Source: CAYSCW01 sp964429795 (GTDB lineage: Bacteria > Acidobacteriota > Aminicenantia > Aminicenantales > Aminicenantaceae). From it: a stretch of DNA of 44,820 nt. The notes below the pieces were generated by a model, which was not told the origin of the DNA, ran no database searches, and saw only the letters and a list, made by a program, of their open reading frames with translations. The stretch is taken from positions 1 through 44,820 of the forward strand of contig CAYSCW010000026.1 in NCBI GenBank assembly GCA_964429795.1, read 5' to 3'. A program made the translations under genes and the position numbers. Shown here one piece after another: positions 35,096-42,203 of the stretch. Within the stretch, counting starts at the first letter, position 1, and every line of letters starts with the position of its first letter.

Positions 35096-35826
35096 TGGAT
35101 TTTAATCTCTTTTCCAACTCCGATCTCTATAAAGTCATCTTTATATTCTTCGTGAAAAAGTATCCGCGCTTCTTCTCCAGAACAATGGCAGGGTCCGACT
35201 TTTTTAACTCCTAAATTCCGGAATTTATCGATGATCTCCTTTATTTCTGCTTTATCAAAACCTGCCAGATGGAAACCTCCCAAGGCGAGGTAGATGTCTT
35301 TTTTGGATAATTCTTTAACTCTGGCGATGATATTGGTGATCCTTGGATGGGCACAGCCTGTAATAACGATAAGGTCTTTCTCCGTATCTAAAACCAGGGA
35401 TTGCTCCTTGATCCAGCCTTCAATCACTCCGGAAGTATAGGCGCTTTCACAGATTTTTCGGAATGTCTCTACTTCTACAACTCTGGCTCCTTTTTTCCTA
35501 ACTCCGTCTTTGAAATCAGAGGTAAAAAAATAGGGCAGCCAGACTTCGATTTTGGAATTTCGGGTAAGAATATCTTCCAGCCCGCCTGTATGATCTCTAT
35601 GAGCATGGGAAAGTACAACCACATCGACTTTTTCAGGTGGCATCCCAAGCTTTTCCATGTTGGAGAGCAGGATTTGACCATTGGCTCCTGTATCGAAGAG
35701 AATGGATTTTCCTAGTCCTTCCACAAAGCAGGAAAAACCCCAATCAAGCTCAAGCCTTTCTTCGTAAGGATTGTTGTCATAAAGGACGGTCATTTGAATG
35801 GATGATTTGTTATTCATATCACTCAC
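35092..35826 (-). CDS. MBL-fold metallo-hydrolase
   Basis: A 244-residue metallo-beta-lactamase-fold protein with the dinuclear metal motif SHAHRDHTGG (His74, His76, Asp78, His79), TGCAHPRI carrying a further ligand and GGFHLAGF. It resembles the family annotated as dihydropterin-ribofuranosyl-aminobenzene-phosphate synthase-like, known mostly by name. It overlaps the COG1149 ATPase downstream and follows FmdB. A C-terminal remnant of a close relative is at 26.4 kb and a half-copy is fused in the chimera at 42.2 kb. Confidence 0.9.
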   Translation of the reverse strand: MSDMNNKSSIQMTVLYDNNPYEERLELDWGFSCFVEGLGKSILFDTGANGQILLSNMEKLGMPPEKVDVVVLSHAHRDHTGGLEDILTRNSKIEVWLPYFFTSDFKDGVRKKGARVVEVETFRKICESAYTSGVIEGWIKEQSLVLDTEKDLIVITGCAHPRITNIIARVKELSKKDIYLALGGFHLAGFDKAEIKEIIDKFRNLGVKKVGPCHCSGEEARILFHEEYKDDFIEIGVGKEIKIQ

Positions 35827-35850
35827 TCCAGCAGCCGGTATCAGATTAGC

Positions 35851-36096
35851 CTAATCTCTTCTGCAGACTACGCCATCAGAACAGGGTGGTGTATCACACC
35901 GCTCTGTTCTTCCACAACAGGTTAATCCCTGATTGGATAATCCTCCCATTATAACCGCAGAAGGAGTAGAGAATATTTTTTGGAGATTTTTACTTTCACA
36001 ATCCGGGCAAGACAAATCAACCTTCTCTTTAACCGATCGGACAAAGGTTTCGATGACCTTTCCACAATCCTGACATTTGTATTCGTATATAGGCAT
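35851..36096 (-). CDS. FmdB-family zinc ribbon protein
   Basis: An 81-residue protein starting MPIYEYKCQDCGKVIETFV, with CPDCESKNLQ forming the second half of the zinc ribbon. The C-terminal part adds five more Cys (LTCCGRTERC, PPCSDGVVC), which may bind another metal or cluster. AAGGA lies seven bases before the ATG. It heads the fmdB-mbl-ATPase-ATPase group and follows the Gly-rich zinc-ribbon gene. Confidence 0.88.
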   Translation of the reverse strand: MPIYEYKCQDCGKVIETFVRSVKEKVDLSCPDCESKNLQKIFSTPSAVIMGGLSNQGLTCCGRTERCDTPPCSDGVVCRRD

Positions 36097-36106
36097 CTTT
36101 TTATCC

Positions 36107-36286
36107 TTAACGATTCATTCTTGTTCCGCATTTAGGACAAGTTCTCTGGTAGCAAGGAACGCCTCTTTGATGCGGGACTCTTGTTCCACAGGAAGGACAA
36201 ATACAGTAGCCCCCCGGGCCTAAACTTCTTCCACCTCCGCGGCCTTGACCACCGCCTCTTCCTTGTCCTCCTCCACCACCTTGCAT
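36107..36286 (-). CDS. short Gly-rich zinc-ribbon protein
   Basis: A 59-residue gene easily missed for its size. AGGAGG lies six bases before the ATG. Residues 1-26 are almost only Gly, Gln and Arg (MQGGGGGQGRGGGQGRGGGR), followed by GPGGYCICPSCGTRVPHQ and a second CPKCG pair, giving a Cys4 zinc ribbon with an extra Cys28 and Cys45. Similar small proteins occur beside NifX and Mrp-type ATPase genes in anaerobes. The Gly/Arg tail resembles those of the neighbouring DUF5320-like proteins. Confidence 0.8.
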   Translation of the reverse strand: MQGGGGGQGRGGGQGRGGGRSLGPGGYCICPSCGTRVPHQRGVPCYQRTCPKCGTRMNR

Positions 36287-36299
36287 CTTAACCTCCTTT

Positions 36300-36743
36300 C
36301 TAATTGTAGGCTTCCATAATTTTTTTATCTTCTTTCATCAACTCTTCGGCAATTTCCTCCATATTCATCTTTTTCCAGAAGGATAATTTATCATGGGCCT
36401 CGAAGTATTTTAAAGGAATGGGATGAGTGCCGATGACTACTGGCAATTCATAATATGATTCTATAAATTCTTTAAAATGGCGGATACGAGGACAGGGAGG
36501 ATAACCAACAACCATTCCTGTTGCCAGATGAATGGCGTCGGCTCCGTTTTTCTTCATCTCTTCGGGAACATATTCGACATTTCCTCCCGGACATCCTCCA
36601 CAATAAGAATATCCGACAACTTCAACAGGTTCTTCTTTGGCATACCGGGAGAAACCTCCTACTCTTTCTCTAATGGCTCTAAAGCATTTTCCACCTCCAC
36701 AATCTTGATAGCGGCCGCAGATGATGATTCCTACTTTTTTCAT
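36300..36743 (-). CDS. CGGC domain protein
   Basis: A 147-residue protein with MKKVGIIICGRYQDCGGGKC at the start and YSYCGGCPGGN near residue 46, the defining motif of the CGGC family, plus MVVGYPPCPR. The cysteines are thought to bind a metal; the function of the family is unknown. An AAGGAG site precedes the ATG. It lies within the series of small Cys- and Gly-rich genes between Mrp and FmdB. Confidence 0.9.
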   Translation of the reverse strand: MKKVGIIICGRYQDCGGGKCFRAIRERVGGFSRYAKEEPVEVVGYSYCGGCPGGNVEYVPEEMKKNGADAIHLATGMVVGYPPCPRIRHFKEFIESYYELPVVIGTHPIPLKYFEAHDKLSFWKKMNMEEIAEELMKEDKKIMEAYN

Positions 36744-36799
36744 GATCGCTCCTTCTTACGATTTTCAATAAATAACCTTCCCTTAATAGGGGGCCCTTT

Positions 36800-37000
36800 T
36801 TAATCAGATTCCTTCTTCTCTTTTCTTTGAGAGAGTTTTTTATCCAGCCAATTTCCGATGAGCATGGATGCAAAAGCAAAAAGATTTCCACCAAGAGTCG
36901 ATTTTTGAAAAATAGAATTTGTACCGAATTTGCCTCTACCTCCTCCCTTTTGACGTCTTCCCGCTCCAGAGCTACCGCTCATCCCTTCTGCTTTCGGCAT
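36800..37000 (-). CDS. small Gly-rich protein with one hydrophobic helix
   Basis: A 66-residue basic protein. The N-terminus is rich in Gly, Ser and Arg (MPKAEGMSGSSGAGRRQKGG), followed by GGNLFAFASMLIGNWLDKKL, a possible membrane-associated or amphipathic helix, and a charged tail. AGGAGG lies eight bases before the ATG at 37000, which I prefer to the in-frame GTG at 37009. It directly follows mrp. No family was recognised; position and codon signal support it as real. Confidence 0.65.
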   Translation of the reverse strand: MPKAEGMSGSSGAGRRQKGGGRGKFGTNSIFQKSTLGGNLFAFASMLIGNWLDKKLSQRKEKKESD

Positions 37001-37057
37001 AGCTTTCACCTCCTTTTAGAGTATAAAATTTACTAAGAATTGGGGGATCTTGTTGCC

Positions 37058-37882
37058 TTAATGACTTTCTGCTTTTATGATTTTTTCGACTATTTTCATG
37101 AAGGCCTGGCTCGCTTCAGAATCGGGATGTTCCGTAACAAAAGGCCTTCCTTCGTCGCCTAAAGTGACAATTTGAGGATCGATAGGAATTCTCCCTAGAA
37201 AAGGCACCCCCAATTCAAGGGCAGCCCTTTGCCCTCCTCCCACTTTAAACAGCTCTATTTTTTGTCCACAATGGGGGCAGACCATCCCGCTCATGTTTTC
37301 AATGATCCCAAACACCTTGAGGTTGAGTTTCCAGGCAAAGGAAACGGCTTTTCGGGAATCCAGAAGGGAAACCTCTTGGGGGGTGGTGACGATAATAGCT
37401 CCTGTTGCGGGAATGAGCTGAGCCACAGAGAGAGGCTCGTCCCCTGTACCTGGTGGCGAGTCGATGACCAGCCAGTCCAAATCCCCCCAGTTGACATCTC
37501 CCAAAAACTGCTGGATGGCTTTCATCTTCATAGGCCCTCGCCAGATAATGGGCAAATTGGGATCTTGAATAAAAAAGGCCATGGAGATTAAACTCAAATG
37601 ATCATTGATTTCAACAGGTTTTATGCCCTCAGGAGAAATGTCCAGTCTTTTATCTTCAACGCCAAGAAATTTAGCCAAATTGGGCCCGTGAATATCGACG
37701 TCCATAAGTCCTACTTTCAACTTCCTCTGTGAAAAAGCCAGAGCAAGATTAGCTGCCACTGTACTCTTCCCTACACCGCCTTTTCCGCTGAAAATCAGAA
37801 GTCTATTTTTTATCCTGCTTAATGTTTTAGAAACCTTTAATTCTTCTTCCCTTCTTTGTTCTTCACTTTTTAATGCAGACAT
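37058..37882 (-). CDS. mrp: Mrp/NBP35-type Fe-S carrier ATPase
   Basis: A 274-residue P-loop ATPase of the Mrp/ApbC class. It has the deviant Walker A SGKGGVGKS (32-40), MDVDIHGPNLAKFLG, the Mrp signature DSPPGTGDEPLS and a CPHC pair near 202-205 that would hold a bridging [4Fe-4S] cluster between two subunits. The N-terminal MIP18/DUF59 domain of longer Mrp proteins is absent. It would carry clusters to apo-proteins. It lies downstream of the NifX-like gene in the presumed operon. Confidence 0.93.
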   Translation of the reverse strand: MSALKSEEQRREEELKVSKTLSRIKNRLLIFSGKGGVGKSTVAANLALAFSQRKLKVGLMDVDIHGPNLAKFLGVEDKRLDISPEGIKPVEINDHLSLISMAFFIQDPNLPIIWRGPMKMKAIQQFLGDVNWGDLDWLVIDSPPGTGDEPLSVAQLIPATGAIIVTTPQEVSLLDSRKAVSFAWKLNLKVFGIIENMSGMVCPHCGQKIELFKVGGGQRAALELGVPFLGRIPIDPQIVTLGDEGRPFVTEHPDSEASQAFMKIVEKIIKAESH

Positions 37883-38052
37883 TGTGATACCTCGTGTTTG
37901 TATGAGGCGGGAACTTCCTCGATCTTCCCTCCTGCCCCTGTTATGACTCTCTGTCCTGTGGAGTTAACAACCCTCTGGACGTTAGAACCATGACTTCCTC
38001 TTATCCCTACACCTATATCTTTTTCCGAGATGAGCTTTGCAGATTGAGTTAA
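37870..38052 (-). pseudogene. start-less coding-like frame between nifX-like gene and mrp
   Basis: A 60-codon frame is open from the end of the NifX-like gene to a TAA inside the start of mrp. The residues look like a real protein (SEKDIGVGIRGSHGSNVQRV, then TGAGGKIEEVP) but no ATG, GTG or TTG precedes them and I do not recognise the family. It may be the 3' part of a gene cut by deletion, or chance. Confidence 0.35.
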
Positions 38053-38056
38053 GGGA

Positions 38057-38683
38057 TTATTTTTTATTCTTCTCTAGTTCTTTGATCTTTCTAGAAATAT
38101 CTTCTAACTGTTGCTTGAGAAATTCAGCTTGCTGTTTTAAATATCTGATTTCTTCTTCAGGAGACTGTTGGGGCATATTGGGAGCAGATGGAGCTGCTTG
38201 AGGAGCTTGGAGTGGGGGCATATATCCCATTCCCCTCCCCATACCTCTCCCCATGCCACGTCCCATTCCTCCTCCCATACCTCTGCCTATACCGAAACCA
38301 GATCCCATGGTTCCGCTTCCGCCCAGGCCAAAGTGAGAAGGGACATTGGGCTGAGTAGTGGCCTGGAATTGGGCTGATTTATACTGATCGATGGCTTCCT
38401 GAACTGTTCCTGCGACTCCGATGATCACTTCTACACCTGCGGCCTGGAGTGTCTGAAAAGCATTGGGACCGCAGCTTCCTGTGAGAACAGCTTTTACTCC
38501 TTTTTCTGCAACGAACTGGGCAGTTTGAATGCCTGCTCCGCTCGAAGAAGCTACATTGGGATTCTCGACGGCTTCAAACTTCATGGTTTCAGGATCAACG
38601 AATATAAAGTAAGGACATCTCCCAAACCGGGGATCAACTGGGCTGGAGAGCTCTGGATTCGAAGCAGATACAGCGATTCTCAT
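38057..38683 (-). CDS. NifX/NifB-type (dinitrogenase FeMo-cofactor-like) protein with coiled-coil tail
   Basis: Residues 1-105 form a NifX/VnfY-like domain (MRIAVSASNPEL, FGRCPYFIFVD, VLTGSCGPNAFQTLQAAGV) known to bind Fe-S or metal-cofactor precursors. A Met/Gly/Arg linker follows (repeats of GMGRG at about 135-150), then a coiled coil (EEEIRYLKQQAEFLKQQLED). The tail closely resembles those of the two genes upstream. It overlaps the preceding gene by four bases (ATGA). Nitrogenase genes are absent, so a role in FeMo-co synthesis is unlikely. Confidence 0.9.
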   Translation of the reverse strand: MRIAVSASNPELSSPVDPRFGRCPYFIFVDPETMKFEAVENPNVASSSGAGIQTAQFVAEKGVKAVLTGSCGPNAFQTLQAAGVEVIIGVAGTVQEAIDQYKSAQFQATTQPNVPSHFGLGGSGTMGSGFGIGRGMGGGMGRGMGRGMGRGMGYMPPLQAPQAAPSAPNMPQQSPEEEIRYLKQQAEFLKQQLEDISRKIKELEKNKK

Positions 38684-39039
38684 TTTTTCCCTTCCAATTC
38701 TTCGATTCTTTTTTCTATGGCATAAAGCCCGTCTTCCAGCTGTTCAGCCTCCACTTTGAGCATATTAATCTCCTGTTCTTTAGTGAGCTCTGCTGCTCCC
38801 CATGGATCATACGGCGTTGGGAATCCAGGTTGGGAGAATCCAGGCATAGGAGAAAAAGGTATCTGACCCTGCTGCCAGGCATAATTCATCTGGGGAGTAG
38901 GCCATGTTCCGTGTGTCAGATATTGAGCTGCAGGGCCCAAACCTGTAGGACTTCTGCCCATCCAGCCAGGGGAAAAACCGAACCTCATCCAGCCAGGAAG
39001 ACCGGTCATGTAGTACATCCATCTGTGTCTGTTTCTCAT
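38680..39039 (-). CDS. DUF5320-like Met/Pro/aromatic-rich protein with coiled-coil tail
   Basis: A 119-residue protein. The first 80 residues are rich in Trp, Met, Pro and Gly (LPGWMRFGFSPGWMGRSP, GLGPAAQYLTHG). The last 35 form a coiled coil beginning TKEQEINMLKVEAEQLEDGL. The same two-part plan is found in the adjacent genes on both sides. It overlaps its neighbours by four bases at each end. Function unknown; the aromatic/Met-rich part might hold a metal or cluster, which is inference. Confidence 0.75.
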   Translation of the reverse strand: MRNRHRWMYYMTGLPGWMRFGFSPGWMGRSPTGLGPAAQYLTHGTWPTPQMNYAWQQGQIPFSPMPGFSQPGFPTPYDPWGAAELTKEQEINMLKVEAEQLEDGLYAIEKRIEELEGKK

Positions 39040-39266
39040 TTGGCCTCCTTCTCTTTCTTTTTCAGCTCTTCAAGTCTCTTTTTGACCTGAGCGAGTTGCT
39101 CTTCCAGAATATTCGCCTGGCCTTCAAGATAAGTTTTCTCCTCTTCCTTTGTGAAGAACCACGGAGAGGCATAATAGGGAAAATACCCATACGGATCCTG
39201 GTATGTCATCCAATGAGCCATGTAAGGCCACGCGTACCACCCTGCTGGTCCCATTCTAAAAGGCAT
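39036..39266 (-). CDS. short DUF5320-like protein with coiled-coil tail
   Basis: A 76-residue protein with an aromatic-rich head (GWYAWPYMAHWMTYQDPYGY) and a coiled-coil tail starting TKEEEKTYLEGQANILEEQL. AGGAGG lies eight bases before the ATG. Its stop overlaps the start of the next gene. It appears to be a shortened version of its 119-residue neighbour, most likely a tandem duplicate. Confidence 0.72.
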   Translation of the reverse strand: MPFRMGPAGWYAWPYMAHWMTYQDPYGYFPYYASPWFFTKEEEKTYLEGQANILEEQLAQVKKRLEELKKKEKEAK

Positions 39267-39299
39267 TTTCTTTACCTCCTTTTAAAAAAATCATCAATT

Positions 39300-39656
39300 T
39301 TATTTTTTCTGATGGCTACTTTGGGAAGCTTCCGGCGAAGGGTACTGCGGCGGATAACCCATTCCATAGGGATAATTGTACCCATACGGGGACGGATACC
39401 CATAACCAGACATGGGGGGATAACCAAAAGGGTTCATCCCTGGATAAGTATAACCCGGAAAGGGCAGGAATCCGCCTCGTCGCCATCCACGGCCCCTTCC
39501 AAAACCGAGCCCTCTTCCAAAACCGAATCCGCGACCGGATCCAAACCATGGACCAGGATTCATAAATCCCGGAACAGGATATCCGGCACAATAACCCATG
39601 GCGCGTCCGGTCATAGGACCGAGTCCCCATGGTCCTGTTCTATCACCCCAAGGCAT
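39300..39656 (-). CDS. DUF5320 family Gly-rich protein
   Basis: The N-terminus MPWGDRTGPWGLGPMTGRAM is the DUF5320 signature and includes a Cys in YCAGYP. The middle is Gly/Arg/Phe-rich (GRGFGFGRGLGFGRGRGWRR) and the rest is Tyr/Pro/Gly-rich. Unlike its two neighbours it has no coiled-coil tail. AGGAGG precedes the ATG at 39656, preferred to the GTG at 39665. It is the first structural gene after the Fur-type regulator. Confidence 0.8.
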   Translation of the reverse strand: MPWGDRTGPWGLGPMTGRAMGYCAGYPVPGFMNPGPWFGSGRGFGFGRGLGFGRGRGWRRGGFLPFPGYTYPGMNPFGYPPMSGYGYPSPYGYNYPYGMGYPPQYPSPEASQSSHQKK

Positions 39657-39687
39657 TTTGTTCACCTCCTTTTAAAAATTTGATTAT

Positions 39688-40134
39688 TTATTGGCAATTT
39701 TCACATAATCCATAGAATTCGATATTGTGATCATAAACGATGAAATGATATTTTCGTGCTAAATTCTTTTCTGCCTTTTTGACTAAATCCAGTTCTTCAT
39801 CTATGAAATCGCTGTAATCGACGATTTTTCCACATTTTTTGCAGATAAAGTGATGGTGATGATCCTTTTTTTCATCTGACCTGTACTCATAGCGGCTCTG
39901 ACCACCGCCTATATCTAGCTTGTTAATTAGACCAATCCGAGACAAAAGGTCCAGAGTGCGGTAAATTGTGCTAAGTCCCATTCCCGGATATTTCTCTAGG
40001 AGATAGGCATAAATCTCTTTTGCACTCATATGTTTTGATGTTCTGCTCAAAAGATCCAGGATTGCTTTCCTCGATAAAGTCCAGCGAGGGTCATACCGCT
40101 GGAAACGATGTCTCCATTTATCACTATCAGACAT
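39688..40134 (-). CDS. Fur-family transcriptional regulator
   Basis: A 148-residue Fur/PerR-type repressor. The winged-helix part contains the recognition helix GMGLSTIYRTLDLLSRIG (51-68). The metal-binding part has HHHH (92-95) and two CxxC pairs (Cys98/101 and Cys144/147) for the structural zinc. Whether it senses iron, peroxide or zinc cannot be decided. A Fur-box palindrome in its own promoter points to autoregulation, and its position at the head of the minus-strand series suggests it also controls the Fe-S island. Confidence 0.93.
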   Translation of the reverse strand: MSDSDKWRHRFQRYDPRWTLSRKAILDLLSRTSKHMSAKEIYAYLLEKYPGMGLSTIYRTLDLLSRIGLINKLDIGGGQSRYEYRSDEKKDHHHHFICKKCGKIVDYSDFIDEELDLVKKAEKNLARKYHFIVYDHNIEFYGLCENCQ

Positions 40135-40165
40135 TCTGTGCTCTATTGATAATAAAAACTAAATT

Positions 40166-40186
40166 GAAAATGAAAACCATTTTCAT
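40166..40186. promoter_or_regulatory. Fur box
   Basis: GAAAATGAAAACCATTTTCAT contains the palindrome ATGAAAA-N3-TTTTCAT (40170-40186) and resembles the classical Fur operator. It lies just downstream of the -10 box of the fur-like gene, covering the transcription start. Confidence 0.75.
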
Positions 40187-40190
40187 TAAT

Positions 40191-40219
40191 ATGATAAAAT
40201 TAATATCTATTTTAGTCAA
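40191..40219 (-). promoter_or_regulatory. promoter of the Fur-family gene and redox island
   Basis: On the minus strand TTGACT (40214-40219) and TATCAT (40191-40196) are 17 bases apart. The Fur box begins four bases beyond the -10 box, a repressor-type position. Confidence 0.65.
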
Positions 40220-40412
40220 GAAAAATTTTTATTTTTTTATTTTATAAAGAATTGACTGGTTAAACGTTTGACTGTAACTTTTTCCTATGCTAAAAGCCTT
40301 TTCTATGAAATTATAGAGAACAGATGGGTAATACCCAGGTAGTACTGAGAGATAGTCTGACTTCTTTACAAGTCAATTACAATTTATTCGATAATCGCAC
40401 GTGTATGATTCA

Positions 40413-40821
40413 ATGAAAAAAAGTGCCCTGTTCTTTTTACTCTTATTTTTATCCTCTTTTTTATTTTCAACTCAAAGTGCCGAAAAAAAACGACAGCAAT
40501 AAAAATAGAAGAACCCATTCAGGTTGATGGTGTATCAAATGAGCCGGCCTGGAAGAAAGTTCCAGCAATGGGAAATTTTATTCAGTTTCAGCCAAAAAAG
40601 TGAGAACCTGCTTCGATCCTCAACCTGAAAAAATCGCATGTCGAATGACAAAAAGAGACGAGGAGCTGAAAACTGACGATGCCGTTTCCGTTTTCCTCGA
40701 TACTTATCACGCTCACATGGATCCATGTCATCCGAGCTACGAATTAAAGGGTACAGCTAGCTTTGGAGAAAAGGGTGTTCAGGGATACACTTTATTCTTG
40801 AAAATAGCCTACCTATTTTAA
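40413..40821 (+). pseudogene. remnant of a secreted DUF5916/CBM9-like protein
   Basis: A signal peptide (MKKSALFFLLLFLSSFLFS) starts at 40413. An A8 run near 40487 has lost one base; in the next frame the sequence continues IKIEEPIQVDGVSNEPAWKK, as at the start of CBM9-like domains in DUF5916 proteins. A TGA stands where GGA is expected (KKGEP). After a gap of some 30 residues the frame resumes as CFDPQPEKIACRMTKRDEEL and DDAVSVFLDTYH, then loses similarity. At least two frame or stop lesions and one deletion make this a dead gene. Confidence 0.7.
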
Positions 40822-40891
40822 ACGAATATTTTTAAAGGAGTTAAAGCTCATTCAGAGCATCAAAGGAATGACTTCCTTTTCATTAAGCTTA

Positions 40892-41644
40892 TCATTCCAT
40901 CAAGATGGCTTTTACCAGCACAACCAGTGCCATAATTATAATTAATACTGAAAGGCCGATTTCCAACCATAAGGATTTTGTTTTCAGAGATATTAGACTC
41001 CCTATTCTTGCTCCAACTATTGAACCAACGGTCACCACTATGGCAGGAAGTAAGAAGATGTCTCCTCGACACCAGTAAATGGCCACTCCAGCTATTGCTG
41101 AGAAGATGGTGGCAAACAAAGATGTGGCGATTGCCTTATGGATATCCAGTTTCATCAATTTTAAAAAGGGAGGGAAAAGAGAACCTCCGCTCCCTCCCCG
41201 CATGGCTGTAATGAAATTAAGAAAGAACGCACCGCTTATAATGCATTTTATATCTGGACGAATCTTCTGTGCCACTCTAGGAATCAATCTATCCAGATAA
41301 ATTCCGGATATAGCAATGAGAGAAATAAATACAAAGATCATGGCCAGAATGAATGTTTTTATCATTCCCACTAAGAGTGCCCCTACCACTGAGCCTAAAA
41401 TTCCACCTATAACAACATAGGGAGCGAGCCTCCAGTCGATGTTCTTCTTATGACTTATGGCAGCTATACAGGAAGAGAAGGGTATGACCAGTAAATTTAT
41501 TCCAAAAGCACTAAGCAAAGGCAGTCCTGAAGCATAAATCAGGGGAGTCCTTATGGATCCACCCCCTATTCCAAACATGCCACTCATGAATCCAGCAAAA
41601 ATGCCAATCAAAAACCACAAAATAATTGAAAGGATTGATTCCAT
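40892..41644 (-). CDS. TauE/SafE family anion exporter
   Basis: A 250-residue inner-membrane protein with about eight transmembrane helices. The family hallmarks are GMFGIGGGSIRTPLI near residues 24-38 and its half-repeat MRGGSGGSLFPPFL near 148-161. Relatives export sulfite, sulfoacetate or other organosulfur anions. The substrate here is unknown, though sulfur metabolism would fit the Hdr and thiol genes on the same strand. A small perfect hairpin (40862-40879) follows the gene but has no T-run. Confidence 0.88.
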   Translation of the reverse strand: MESILSIILWFLIGIFAGFMSGMFGIGGGSIRTPLIYASGLPLLSAFGINLLVIPFSSCIAAISHKKNIDWRLAPYVVIGGILGSVVGALLVGMIKTFILAMIFVFISLIAISGIYLDRLIPRVAQKIRPDIKCIISGAFFLNFITAMRGGSGGSLFPPFLKLMKLDIHKAIATSLFATIFSAIAGVAIYWCRGDIFLLPAIVVTVGSIVGARIGSLISLKTKSLWLEIGLSVLIIIMALVVLVKAILME

Positions 41645-41740
41645 TGGCTTTTGCCCTTTCTTGCCCCTTTCTCTTTCGAATAATTAGGAAAAGATCTATT
41701 GATGATCAGATAAAGGAGGATAGTTATTTTTCTTGGAGAG

Positions 41741-42181
41741 CTATAAATTTTCTTCCTCTCTGATTTTTATTCCATTTCTCATTAAAAGCTCGGCGGTAAC
41801 TCCCCGCCCAGCTATTAATTCTCCAGAAAATGTTCCATCATAAATTTTTGAGCAACTGCACGACGGGGAATAGCTTTTTCCGATAAATTCTTTGACCTGA
41901 AAGAGGTTGGCGATTTTTAGAGTTTCTTCTGCACCTTTTACAAACTGTTCTGTGACGTCATTTCCCTCTTCGTTAATAACCTTTGCCCTCTTCTCCAATA
42001 CATCTCTTCCTGTCCCTCCCTGAATTTCCTGGCGCGCGCGCGGAGTGGAAAGACCTCCCAGTTGTTCGGGACAAACAGGAACAAGAGTTTCCCTTTTGAC
42101 AAGTTCCAAAGCCTTATCATTTCTATTATCCTCTCTGTCCCATCTGCATTTTACTCCCAAAAGGCATGCGCTTATGAGTTT
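41741..42181 (-). CDS. DUF523 family protein
   Basis: A 146-residue protein when started at MKLISACLLGVKCRWD (ATG 42181). The family motifs follow in order: VPVCPEQLGGLSTPRARQEI, NDVTEQFVKGAEETL and KSYSPSCSCSKIYDGTFSGE. Four conserved-type Cys suggest a metal or catalytic thiol; the function is unknown. The frame is open upstream into the end of the MBL chimera gene, but that part lacks family similarity, and the stop-to-start distance of about 20 bases favours translational coupling. Confidence 0.87.
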   Translation of the reverse strand, partial: KLISACLLGVKCRWDREDNRNDKALELVKRETLVPVCPEQLGGLSTPRARQEIQGGTGRDVLEKRAKVINEEGNDVTEQFVKGAEETLKIANLFQVKEFIGKSYSPSCSCSKIYDGTFSGELIAGRGVTAELLMRNGIKIREEENL

Positions 42182-42203
42182 CATGGAAATATTCTCGACG
42201 TTT

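Noticed and set aside
38220..38300. DNA tandem repeat in the GMGRG-coding part of the NifX-like gene
   Set aside because: The codons vary between units, so it is a protein-level repeat and not an array of identical DNA repeats.
38057..38683. Nitrogen fixation locus suggested by NifX-, NifU- and NifH/MinD-like proteins
   Set aside because: No nifHDK, nifE/N or nifB is present. NifX-like and MinD/Mrp-like proteins are widespread in non-fixing anaerobes.
40862..40879. Perfect hairpin AAAGGAA-TGAC-TTCCTTT as a terminator of the TauE/SafE gene
   Set aside because: The stem is only 7 bp, AT-rich and not followed by a T-run on the minus strand.
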